Positions 21,341 through 33,056 of a stretch of 64,000 nucleotides of DNA are shown one piece after another; positions within the stretch are counted from its first letter, which is position 1; every line of letters begins with the position of its first letter. This stretch comes from Holacanthus passer. Lineage: Eukaryota; Chordata; Actinopteri; Pomacanthidae. The notes below the pieces were generated by a model. It had not been told where the DNA came from, ran no database searches, and saw nothing but the letters and a program-made list of their open reading frames with translations. Position numbers and translations under genes: made by a program. Location of the stretch: assembly GCA_025331565.1 (NCBI GenBank), contig JAFREQ010000094.1, forward strand, positions 620,001 through 684,000, written 5' to 3'.

Positions 21341-22903
21341 GGCCCGTTTCACGATGAAAGGGAAAGCTCCTTCGTCAGCTCACCCAGATTCAGTTGGACA
21401 CTATATCACAATGAAATGTCCACTTTACTCCACCTATTTTCAGAAACCTCTCCTGTCTCGCCCTGGGAGAAACGCTTAGTGCGACTGTTTAAAGTCTTGT
21501 GCATAAATTCAGTTTTGCCCTGACAGTTTTACAGGCCTATTGTTGCTCTTTGTAAAAAAAAATGGAGGCTTGGGTGAGTTTGTAGTGTCGTGAATCAGGG
21601 GAAGGAAGCCCTGTTTAACTGATGGTGATGTGGGGCTCAGACAGGAGAGCTGCAGACTCTGAAATGAACTCTGCTCTAATAAGGAAAGACATACTTAAAT
21701 GAGCGATACTATCTATAGCTAGTCATTGAAGCATCTACCTGTCTGTCATGCTCCATTCTTGCTATGCATGCCATTAAAGATCTATGTATTCAATTCGATT
21801 AGTAGCTAAAGATTCAGATGTTTCCTTCAGGAGTTGGTGCAGACCAAAAACAGGACTAAAAGGAGAGTAACTACTGGACATTCTTCAGGTCTCCAAATGA
21901 ACTCCAAATTAAATATTGTGTGGCTCTATATTTGCTGGATTTTAAATATCAACTTAAAGTAAGATGTCAGTGTTTCCAGTGCCCCCAAGTAAAAGAATGA
22001 TGATATAAGTTTAAGGTAGATTGTCTTGGTTAAGGATATGGTAAATATTTTATGCATGGTTTCACAAAAAAAGTAGCTTGTTTGATCCCCATTGTTCTCT
22101 TCAAGTAAAAGATTTTTCTTTCTCAAACAAATCAATGCAAAGTTTTCCCAACAACCACTATAAGCTTGTTCTGTGTGTCTGACTATTTCAACACAGACAA
22201 TGTGAATGTGGTAACGGATGTTGAACGGTAACAAAAGGGTGACCTCCCCTGACTGGTTAGTGCAGCTGTTGGTTAGTTTTGATATAAGGACAGATAACAG
22301 ATAACACGTAATGCGTTTTGTATGATCATAACATCACTGGCGAGATCACTGCCTGGAGATAGAGAGTCGATGTGGGTTTGAGGGGAAGAAAACTATTGAG
22401 ATAGCGTCACGCTAAATGACTTGTTTATTGTGATGAACACTGATGGAGACCGAGATACCAAAAGCTTTTGTGTTCACCCCACACATACACACAGACTCAT
22501 GACATGCAAGTACTGAGTGTTCCTAAACATCGACCACATGTATAAGAATGCTGACTTTAATCTACATATGCTCATATACACATAACCCACACAGCCAAAA
22601 GGAGCCCTTGGCCTGAGTGAACCCTGCAGAGCCCTCCTGGAGGTCACTCAGCTCTTTTTGGCTTTCCCCTCCTCCCTCCTCTGCCCGTCTTTATCTCAGT
22701 GCATTTGTTTTGATCCTCAGGGGTCATTAGCCAGATTAAATGTTTGTCTGCTCACAAAGGGAGATGGTTAATATGTTTCAACGCATCCATTTGTCAGCTC
22801 TCTTGTCTCTGGCTGCACGGTGTGTGTGAAAGGGGAGCTCAGCGTCTCAACTGGCATTTCAAGACTTACAAGCATTTCAACACCTCCGGCAGGAGAGGCC
22901 TTC
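21341..22903. other. Non-coding sequence, no gene seen
   Basis: AT-rich. The 102-codon minus ORF at 21926-22234 is low in coding-like composition. Confidence 0.5.
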
Positions 22904-22930
22904 AGTGTGTGTGTGTCTGTGTGTGTGTGT
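22904..22930. repeat. GT microsatellite (interrupted)
   Basis: About 13 GT units with one CT interruption. Confidence 0.9.
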
Positions 22931-25900
22931 TTTGTATGTGCACGTATGTGTGTGTCTAAATACATTCCTCCTTGAGGGTTGGGTTTCCCAGCCTCCTGGT
23001 CGATATATCACCCCTGACATCATCAATGTGCAGTTTGGAGCAGAAAGAAAATGGAACGTTTCACTTCCTGCAAACATGCTCCGTCCTGTCAGCTCGCTGC
23101 AGTCAGATTAGCATGAGTTACGAGAATTAGGAAGGGGTCAGAAAGAGAAGAGAGGAGAAGTTCACTCAATCCAACGACAACAATTATTTGCTTGCGAGGT
23201 GAGGAGACGGAAAACAAGGCCATAAATTTGAGCTGAATGTCTGTGTTGACAGGAAGTGGTGTTGTTGGCACCGTTTTAATGATACCGCTGGTGATTTGCT
23301 GAGGCCTGGTCTAAACAGGAAGTCAACAGTCCAGAAACATAGCTGTCCTGACAGCATTCAGCTATCAGTGGGCAAAGGATCCATTTGTCTCTGTGATGAG
23401 TGATTCTTTCCTCCTGCGCTGGACCCACTTGTGGTTTTCAGAGCTCCAGGTTCTGCTCATAACTTTAACCATGAAGTGTCGTGTCTGTTGACACCACATA
23501 CGTGACCCAAATGTCTTTGTGTTGTGTGCTCCTGAGTGTGTAACCGTGTATGTTTGGTGTGTAGAGGTGTAGTAGTACTGCTAATATTAGAACTTATTAT
23601 AGTGACAACAGCAGGAGATAACAGGATGAGTGTAAGGAAAAACTTAGATTGAGAGAGATTCACTGTCATTTCCTCTGATAACAAAACTGCATTTGCAAGT
23701 CTAATCAGGTTCCAGGCAGAGATAATAAAATATCAGATATAGATGCATACAATTATTAGGCTTAGCAAAAAAGAAAGCAAAAAGTAATGAAAGAGTAAGT
23801 ATGTGTGTACATGTACAGTACATGTATATATGTATGTGTGTGCAATAAATAGTGATTCGTGACGAGTATTAATAATAAATGTGGAATTACGTAAATTCAT
23901 TTTCCTGTTGTACATATTAGCCTCCATGTATGTAGCCTTGTACTAGATTTATGGTAACAATTACTATCACATCTACATATACATTTGTTGTGACCAAAGT
24001 ACTTCTACCGTGAACAAAGGAGTGTTTTCATGTGCAGAACAAAGTGAGACATCTCACGCACACAACATACAATCTCTTCAAGAGTGTGCATGTGTGTGTG
24101 CACCCTTCCCCATTTGCACTGACTAACTACTGAAATGTGTTAACGACGTCGCTCCTGGTAGTTACAAATCAAGCCACACATGCCAGTTGATCAGATGTGT
24201 GTGTATGTAGTTAAATGTCTTGCTTGCTGCTTGTGGAAAGTAAAGTGGACTGAAACGATGAAGACATGAAACGTACCATGCAGACATTTAATAAATGTCC
24301 ATTATTGGACCAAAAAGAAGTGCTGTACCACAGGTTTGCATGATTACCTGAGTTAATGAATCGAGTCAAATGTGTGTGATAAAATTGGACGTGAATGTCT
24401 AGTTTGGTTGCTTCCCTTCATGGGAGCAGCAGCGCATACCAGCACTTGTGGACACTGTGGAGCGTGTGTGTGTGTGTGTGTGTTTAAACGCCTCGTTGTT
24501 AAAAGGCAGTTATGTCCTAATGAGATGCAAATGACTGCAGGAGGTGGTCTCCTACTCACTCAATGGGACGCCTCCCCACCTTTGAAGTCCTGATTTTGGG
24601 GGTCCGGGGCTGTCATAGTGATGCTCCCTTGTCCCCCTGACCGTCTCTGGGGAATTGGCTTTGATTGGAGTATTGACAGGCATGTGGCAGCCTCCTTCTC
24701 TTTCTCCCCCCTCCCTCAATCCCTCTCACATCGTTCTCCCTCGAGCTTTTTGTCAAGAAATCTCTAAGAAATCGGACAGCCTGCCTCATGAAGCACCGCG
24801 GCGCAAAAGCATTATTCTAAGCAAGAAATGTCAAGTCCCAGCGGCATCAAACAGGCAGATTAAAACACATCTCTTCTGTGACAACTTATGCAAAGTATTT
24901 TATATTTAGATGCTTTTGTTTTGAAGATGTTTTGATGTTTTTGGAGGTCGAACTGAAAGGCGGAGATATAAATAACTCGAGGTACGTGAGGAGGAGATGC
25001 TTAGTATGTAGCTCACAGTCGCACCTCCCGTCCGAGTGTGCTGGTATGTGTGTGTCACCACAGAGGACGGTCGGCGGTGTCGAAGGGAGAGGAGCATCGG
25101 GTTCAGTCTGACCACCAGCAAGGTAATCTGCCAGACGCACCATGCTGCTCCATCTGTTCAGGCTGCTTGTGTGTGTGCGCGACAGTCACAGACTTGTCAC
25201 CTGCTGCCGTCTAAACCTCACCCATCCTGCTGCAAGACGACACAGGAAAAGATGACGAAAACAGACCGAGAGGTGGAGGAGATGTAATGAGAAACAGAGG
25301 GAATGGGGAGAACAATAATCTGACGACAGGGACACAGTGTTCCTGCAGCCACCCTTGGCCCAGCAGATCACCCTTGTCTTGTCATCATTGATCATGCTTA
25401 GCTGTCAATTGATGTGAATCTATTAGAATGGGAGGTCTTTGTGGATGAATTCCTGACAGGCACCAGTAGCCTACAGGCCTGTGACCTTTGTGCCCTCCAC
25501 AAGGTCAACAACCCCCTCCCCCCCCTAAAAAAAAAAAAAAACTTGCTCGACAGGCCTCCCCACTCTCCACTCTCAAGACCTCCATCATGTGGTCCTCTAA
25601 TCAATTAAGCCGCATCTTACATTCCTCTGGTGTGAGGTCACGCTAACGTTTCCTCCGGGGGTTTCTCTCCTCAATGGCTGCTGACCTCCTCCGTCTTCCT
25701 CCTCACGACGAAATCTCCGTGCCCACCCCTCTCTTACTGCGACCACTTGATTAACAAGCTTTGATTTATTCTTCTGCTCATGAGGGGAAAACATTTAGAA
25801 TTTGTCTCCAGCTCTGCAGGAAACGAGTAGCTGCGTGCATCTGTGGCACCTGGACTCGGAAAGAATCGACCGAACAGAGCAGCAGTGACATTTTATGACG

Positions 25901-26159
25901 GCATGTGATCCTGAGCAGTTTTTGAGAATGTGACCTTGCTCAGATGTGCTTGTTTTTTTTTTTTTAGAAGTGCTCTGGAAACAAAAACACTAGTGGAGAA
26001 CTGGAGTGTTTTAAGTGTCCTACATGAGAAAACCTTCAACACATGACCAGTGCTTTCAAATGTATCCAGCGCAACAAGATATGTTGTGAATGCCAGAGGT
26101 GTAGATGTGCAGTGTCAGACTCTTCATGCAGGAATTTCCATCCTATGACAGACTTAGTT
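22931..26159. other. Non-coding sequence with short GT runs
   Basis: It contains a GT run at 24463-24483, a 9-base inverted repeat at 23808-23826 (TACATGTAC, one base, GTACATGTA) and a poly(A) run near 25528. No gene is supported. Confidence 0.5.
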
Positions 26160-26379
26160 AATGTTTGCATTTTTTATTAACTGTAACCACGATCTCAACT
26201 GAATGTTTTAGCTGCCGACCCATAACCACTACATCCCCATAGTTTACTTGCTGGAACCACAATCTTTCCCTGACTTTAAAGCAGCATGTAGAAAAAAAGT
26301 TGACATATTACGACCTTGTGAGAAACGTGTCAGCTTATTTATACATTTGGGAAGCAATATTAGCATTGGTTTGAAGCTG

Positions 26380-26690
26380 AAGTTGTCACTCAACAAACGA
26401 AAGTTCAGTATTCACTCTCAGCTGTTTTCACCACCAACTCCTGAAAAAATGTCCTGCTCTGTAGCTGCTAAATGCTCAACGCCAGCTATCTAGCTTTTGT
26501 TTGTCTGCTGGGTGGTGCTGGTGTGCAGTGGGTTTATCAGACATTTGTTTCCTCTTGAGTGAAAACGATACTGATTTCTGACCATAAAACCAAAACAATT
26601 AGCTGAAAGAAGTAAAAATGCTCCACAGACTGAGGGGAACCGCAGATTCGAGAGCGACCTCCTGTCACATTAAACATAGTCATTTGATTT
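26380..26690 (+). mobile_element. Probable dispersed repeat typical of percomorph fish
   Basis: Phrases such as CACCACCAACTCCTG, GTGCAGTGGGTTTATCAG, CTGATTTCTGACCATAAAAC and TTAGCTGAAAGAAG recall a high-copy percomorph repeat. No transposase sequence is visible. Identity rests on memory, and a repeat-library search would decide. Confidence 0.45.
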
Positions 26691-27709
26691 ATTGTTGATA
26701 CAAAAATATTAATGCAGCTTTACCTGTCATCATCATTCACAGGTATTGTAGAAAAATGTTGGCTTAGATCTTGAATAATATATACAAAATTATCTCTGTC
26801 CTTTTCCTTTGCTTCTGCTATGAAGGTCTCACAGGTCACAACACTGTTGAAGATGGATCTGCTCTGGTCGAAGATTGTACATTATACAGCGCAGCCTTTA
26901 GATGGGAACATTTGTAACTGACTGGATGGGAAGCAGGGCGTTGCAGAAAAAGTACATGGCTGCAAACTCTCCCTGGGTAAATACAGCATAACCCTTAAAT
27001 ACATACCTATGGCCTTTAGCCACCCGGGACTGTATTATACCCTGTTTCATTCATAAATTTTATTCAATTAAGCCACATGCTGTTCCTCAAACTATTTGTC
27101 TTTGATAGTGTTCTCAGTCCAGAAATTGATCCGCTTCAGCTGAGGAACTGAGGAACAAAAATTGTGTCTGGCTATGAAAGGAAAAAAAGTTATGAGTAAT
27201 TGTAAAAATTCCATGAATTATTTTTAGTAATAATAAATCTGGAAAAGTTTGCAAGCAATATGATTTTACATGGCATAATCTGCATTATATTCAGTAAATA
27301 CTGGGCTGATGATGACCTGACATATGTAGGAATGTTTGAAAAAAAACACACCCATGCATTTAAGGATAAACGGAACCCATTCTTCTCCCTTTGTTTGCTG
27401 TTTAGTCTGTCAGAAGGCACCATAAAACTCATTAGTGAGTTCTTATCTGACTGCCGTTAACAAAGAGGCCTGATAGGGCAGGAACGCTACAATATTCTCT
27501 GGCTCGGTCTATAAAATGCCCCACAGGGGAGTTCAGCTTTAGAAAGTGTTGCCAGGGAGGAAAAGCGTCTCTGACACTTGGAAAAGAGCGCTGATAAGAA
27601 GTCTCCCAGATAAAGTTTCCCAACCTGAGTGTAAGGTGAGGTAAGGTAATAAATTCTTGAACATTACTTTGCAGTGGCCGTGCAGGATCCCGTCTTCTGA
27701 GCAGGACCT

Positions 27710-27711
<2 letters not shown>
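26691..27711. other. Non-coding sequence, no gene seen
   Basis: AT-rich sequence without strong repeats or supported ORFs. Confidence 0.55.

Positions 27712-27755
<44 letters not shown>
27712..27755. repeat. Long GT microsatellite (about 22 units)
   Basis: One of the two longest pure GT runs in the window, immediately beside the candidate regulatory element at 27755-27990. Confidence 0.97.
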
Positions 27756-27757
<2 letters not shown>

Positions 27758-27990
27758 CCCATATGATTTACATAAGGCCGCCGAGGCCCATAATCACACT
27801 CGCTAATCACTGTGCTAAATTTAACATGGGGGATAAGAGGAAATCAGACCCAAATCAAAGGCTTTGTTATCTGCTCAGCGCTCATAATGTAGATTATGAA
27901 ACAGCGCAGGGATCTGATAAACATATGGGCAAGGAGCAGGGTAAAAACATCTGCATGCCTGCTGGCCACACAGTAGCAGGGAAAACTCTA
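27755..27990. other. Candidate conserved regulatory element with TCF, SOX and GATA cores
   Basis: At 27854-27872, ATCAAAGG (TCF/LEF), CTTTGTT (SOX) and TTATCT (GATA) abut or overlap. Several TAATCA/GATTA cores surround them. The stretch is complex and lacks repeats. Function is inferred from motif packing only. Confidence 0.3.
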
Positions 27991-29740
27991 TCCCACTGCC
28001 AGCTTTTAATGAAAAAGAGGAAGCTGGCTAAAAGGGAAATGTAGACAGAAAATTAGTGTGTGTATGTGTGTGTGAGTTTCTAGTAAACCTGACTTGTTTG
28101 GCAACGGGATGAGGAAACAGTCCCGGAGTTACTTCAGGGACCGATTGTGTTTGAGTGGAGGAAAGGAGGGAGGGAGGGAGTTGAAGGGTGGGTGGTGAGG
28201 ACTTGGATGGAGTAGAACAGGAAGACAGATCGCCTGTGGCAACTTTTTGACTTTCTGTCAGATCCAGGTCAGTAAGTTGCAGCGTGACACTGGTGGGGAG
28301 GGGGGGAAATGGTCTGTAATCGCAATAATCAACATGATTAGCGTGAGCAAGCTGCAGCCCCAGACCTCAGTCTGCCACCCAGGCTTCTGCTGGACCCTCA
28401 GAGTCGCTGCATGGGAACGATGGAGGTGGGAGCACAGGAGATGAATACTGTAGCTCACTGCCTGAACACTGAGTAAGATGGTAGGAGAGAGGATTGTGGC
28501 TAAGGAGATGGACAAGTTATAGTTCAGGATTGTGACCTTTTTTATATTTGACTCAGAATTGTGGGAAAAAGACAGCAACTTCCTCCTCAGAAACTGAACC
28601 AGTGCTGTGTCACAAACAAATAGCTCCCCCTGGGAAACAAACTCCGGGCAGTGTAAAAACATTTTGCCTTTTACTGTATGTCACAGCCCTCCCCTTGAGC
28701 ATCAGTAATGGCTTTAGCCGGATGAAATATTGATTTCCAAGCAGGCTTTTTTTTGACCTGGGAGGCAAATATAAAATGCAATTTGTTTGCCACTTCAATA
28801 AAGGGCGTGGCTCTCGTGCTGAGTGCCATCGTGTGCCCAAAAAATATCACACATAAAAAGCAATCCTCTCACTTGCTTGGAAAAAAAAAGCAGCTGCAAC
28901 CCACACAATGCAAATAGCCAGAAGATAAATGTATGAAAATAAATAAGGAATGTTTCAGTAATAAATACACAGATATAGTATTATAGGTGGAGAACAGAAA
29001 AGCACCCCCGTGCCCCGCAGCATCTATATTCTAAATCCGGCCCGTGAGTGGTGATTTGTCAGTGAGTCAGCGTTCTCCCAGTATCCATCTCTTTGTGTCT
29101 AAACAGGCTGTCAATCACCGCACTGGCACTTCCTGTTTACCTGTCCCATTGACCTCCTCTTTGGAGAGCCACCGGTGCTGAGTGCTCCGGGCAGCCCCGA
29201 GGACAAGCACTCACATGGCCAGCTTCAAAGTTAAGGCAAAGTTTACCCAGAGTTGAGCTTCCACAGGCTGCCCTGCCGTCCACTGGGGTTGTGTGTTCAG
29301 ATAAGGAGGCTGCTTCCTGGTCCAAACATACACACACAAAGAGAAAAGAAAGGCAGAAAAGACGGACCGAAAGAAAAAAAAAAAAAACGGGGGTTGGGAG
29401 GCAAACAGTGAAGCGTTATCACAGGTATCATTTGTTTGAAAAGTGACTCAGTGATTTGGAAAGAGTGTGGTTGTGTGAGAGTTTGTAGTGGGATTTACTT
29501 AATGGACACCGTGTATTGTGCTGTCAATGCTACTGAATGGAGCAGGCTTCGCTGGAGTTAAATGATTAATTCTTTATTTCATTCATAAGCTTCGACGTGT
29601 AGTCTCCCAAAACAGTAATAAAGTACGGGGGCGAGCAGAAATGTTAAAAATGACAGTACCGATGGGACTTAAAAAAGGCAGTGCTGCAAAGTGTCAAATG
29701 ATTTTTTTTTTTTGTGCGTAAAATAAAGGCCAAGGTGAGC
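27991..29740. other. Non-coding sequence, no gene seen
   Basis: Unique-looking sequence with a poly(A) run near 29374 and ordinary short ORFs. Confidence 0.5.
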
Positions 29741-29860
29741 TCACTCAGAATTAGTTCTTACAATCGAAAGTTTTTCTGGCTCCTTTCTTAGCCAATCGTA
29801 GTGTGAAGTGGGTGTGAATGTTGGATCATCGGTTTTGGAAAGTTACAGAAATGATCACGT
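29741..29860 (+). repeat. Dispersed repeat, copy 1 (partial)
   Basis: It contains AGCCAATCGTAGTGTGAAG followed by TGGGTGTGAATGTTGGATCA. This block recurs in related form at 36040-36215 and 58570-58735. Probably the remnant of a transposable element. Confidence 0.5.
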
Positions 29861-30387
29861 GCAGATCCTACTAATCCGACATTAGAAATGTGTAGCAACT
29901 TTTTTTTTTAGTAACTTTTTTAATGAAATGAAACTAAATATTGATGCTGTTTATGATTGCCATTTTTCTGCAATTGACATTCAATGCATTTACATTCAGT
30001 CTCTATATAGTAGTTTGTATTGATAGTCCACCATTGTCACACTGGATTTCCTTCTTAAACACAAGGGATTCACAGGAAATGATACATACATGAAACCCAG
30101 TGCAGTTTAGTGTTTTTATAACATCCTCATTATTTACTGTTCACTGTCTTTACATGGTATCAGAGCTTTATTCATTTCCTGCTAAAGCAAACACAACATT
30201 TTTTACCACTGCTTCATATTAAAAGCATTCAACTTGCAAAACAAGAGGTCGCTTTTATTGTGAAGTTTTATCTCTGTGGGTTTTTTTAAAAATGGTATAT
30301 TATAACCGTTATATGACACCACAAGCACAAGCAGCAGTGTTTGATTTCACCCCAGCAGCTCTTCTGTCTAAAGATAAATAAAAGTAA

Positions 30388-30390
<3 letters not shown>

Positions 30391-30423
<33 letters not shown>
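30391..30423. repeat. TA microsatellite (about 16 units)
   Basis: A perfect TA run. It is expected to be unstable and prone to forming cruciform DNA. Confidence 0.97.
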
Positions 30424-30425
<2 letters not shown>

Positions 30426-33036
30426 ATCATGTAGTGTCATTCTCGGGGTAATAGTTGACACTTCACCATGTATTGAGGACTTAAAGTATCGCAGTTAAAA
30501 CAGAAAACATGTCGATGTCTGGCCCCAGTACGTGACCATCATCAGATCCTATGGAACTCAGTGTTGACCGCACTGTGAACTGGGAACATAATGGCTGTTC
30601 TGTTCCTGCCATCTCTCAATGTAATGGTACTGTAAACCAACAGAGCAACAGCCCCTTGAGCCACATTGCCTCGCTGCCTTGGTATTTCTACAACAAATTA
30701 GCGAGGCAAACTTAAATATTGGGTCGTCTGTCAACATGATGGGTGAAAGGAAAAAAGAGGCAATTTAAGCCTAATGTATTTCAATTAGTGGCCAACTTTT
30801 AAAGGAAAAGCGGACTTCCGCACAGAGAAGCATGTCCAAACGTGGGTCATGAGTGAGGGGGCTGCAGTGGGTGTTTGGGTGTTTGTGGTTAAGGGGGGCT
30901 GTAAGCATAAATAAGGCCTTGTGGCTATTAGCAAATGAGCAGTAATGTCTCCTAAATGATGGCGATAATGATGCAGCGGACAGGACATTGGATTTTGATT
31001 GGGCCCTCTCTGTGAACGGGTCCCAGTACACACAGGAAGTGCTTGTTTGTTCCAAGCAGCAGTGCTTCCTGTCTGACCGGCTGTGTGGGTGTGTGTATGT
31101 TTTCCACTGTGATAATCAGGACAGGCGTGTGTGAATGTGTGTGTGTGTGTGTGCATACTCCTACGTTTGCCTCCTATGGCTGCCGGTTCAAAGCGCCGCC
31201 GCTCGCCAGGATGGAAGCTCCTCGCAACCGAGGATGAGATCACCGTGCGCCCGACAAGGGACTTCCTCCCCACGCAGGAAGTGGAGGCGCAGCTGAGAGG
31301 GAAAGGGCTCTTCCTCTGCCACCCCCGCTCCTCCTGCCCCTGCTCTTCCCGTGTCCTCCTCCATGATCCGTGTTTTGTCTCAGAAAATCTCCTCTCTCTC
31401 TCTGACCGAGCAGGAAGTGCAGCCTGCTTTGTTTACGTAACAGAGGTCCCGTCTCCCGCTGAAGCCACCCAAAGGCCTCTGGGAAATGGGAATCCCCAGA
31501 TTTCATATCCTCACATTTGTAAAGTGGACATCCATCACAGATTGACAGAGCAGCATGTCTGCATGTGTACATGGGAGAGAGACGTAAAGGGGGAGCGAAG
31601 AGAGGGAGAACAGAAGAGCATCTGTGCTGATGTTGATGACCCTTTCCTGAGATGGTTTTCCCTCTACTTAAGTTGACCCCTGCAGGAACCGAAGAGGGAC
31701 TGGACATGCTCTTGTTGAAGAGCCACCATCATTTCTCATTGTGTCTTTTGACTTGGGCACTTATCTGTCTGCACATGATTCCAATAGTGAACATTTGCAC
31801 TCATTGCGGACTCGAAGCTGGGAAATATGAATGCCACCGGTGATGGATATCACACTGTGTCTGTGTGTGTCTGTGTGTGCCTTGTTCTGGGTGGGGGGGT
31901 GTGCACACTCATGAGGCTCATGTGACTGGGTGAGGGTCCACAGAGAGAGGGTCTATCTATCCGAGGCCCCCGGAAGACTGAGGACTGCCCGATAGGCATT
32001 ATGGAACGAATGAAGACTTGTGAGTGTGTGGAAGGGAAGTGGGTAGTTAGTTCACTGGAGCGGGACTGGATGAGTGTTTGTCTGTGAATGCGTGTAACAA
32101 GCAAATACTTGTCATGGTACTACATATTCTAAATACTCAAAAGTAAATATCTGATTTTCTAACTAAATAAATGATTTGATTATGAATAATTATGGAAAAT
32201 TGCATGATTAGTTTGGGGAAACATTTTAAATGGAAGAACTCAGAGGACAGTTGAAAAAGAAATTGACCTCTTTGTCCTATGAAAAATCTCAAATGCAATA
32301 TGAGAAATTTTAGAATTTTTCAATTATCTCGTGTGTTGCAGTTAAACCATTACAATCTCAAAGAATGTACAGTAAGTAAATAACCCATAATACATTTCAG
32401 AGATAATTAAAATAATCAGATATATTTCTGATTACAATTGCATGTAACAAACAACTTGTGAATTTAACCTGGGCTTCAACTAACAATATTTCCTTTTATC
32501 AAGTAATATATATAATATATTTATTCTAATACAGTGTGCCCATCACAAGCCCCCCGAGTCCAAAATTTCATCTTCAGACTCTTTGGTTTATTAGATCAAA
32601 CCCAAATATATTCAATTTAAAATCACATGAAACAGCTTTGTTGATGAGCATTCTGTTGATCATCTGATTGCTTAATTGACGAATCCTTCCAGAGCTAAAT
32701 TTAGCTCTAAACCTAAACGAGCCTACTGTTTCTAATCCTGTCTGCTTGTATGTGTACACATCAGTCTGTGCGTGTGTTTTTCTTTGCATCTCGGGGTCAG
32801 GACTGTGAAATGTTTGCATGCAGCACGAGGGTTTGCTGGAGAGCCCGTCCTCGCCGCTGGCTCTGTGGCTCTGCAGCGCTGCAGCTCTGCTCATACAGTG
32901 GAGGGTTTGAGTGGCTGCCATAAGGACTGATGGCCTCAGGACCTGTTGGTGGAGGTCAGTGAGTACAAGAGGCGACAGCTGTAGAAACGCTGGGAGCCCG
33001 GTGCAGCATGAATACTGGCGATTATAGCCAGCAACG
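30424..33036. other. Non-coding sequence, no gene supported
   Basis: It includes a GC-richer segment at about 31180-31400 with overlapping ORFs on both strands (181 codons plus strand 31131-31676, 155 codons minus strand 31240-31707). These have no recognised domain, so I leave them uncalled. Confidence 0.45.
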
Positions 33037-33056
33037 CACACACACACACACACACA
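33037..33056. repeat. CA microsatellite
   Basis: About ten CA units. Confidence 0.9.

Noticed and set aside
23808..23826. 9-bp inverted repeat TACATGTAC/GTACATGTA
   Set aside because: Short and inside a TATG/TGTA low-complexity stretch; expected by chance there.
24641..24909. Possible LINE 3' end (peptide with RQIKTHLFCDNLCK)
   Set aside because: The short Leu-Lys-Thr-His-Leu-Phe-like ending recalls reverse-transcriptase tails, but there is no upstream polymerase motif and no tail repeat.
31131..31707. Overlapping 181- and 155-codon ORFs on opposite strands
   Set aside because: Both arise in GC-richer sequence starting from a GT run. Neither shows a domain or splice context, and open frames on both strands at once are usual in such sequence.
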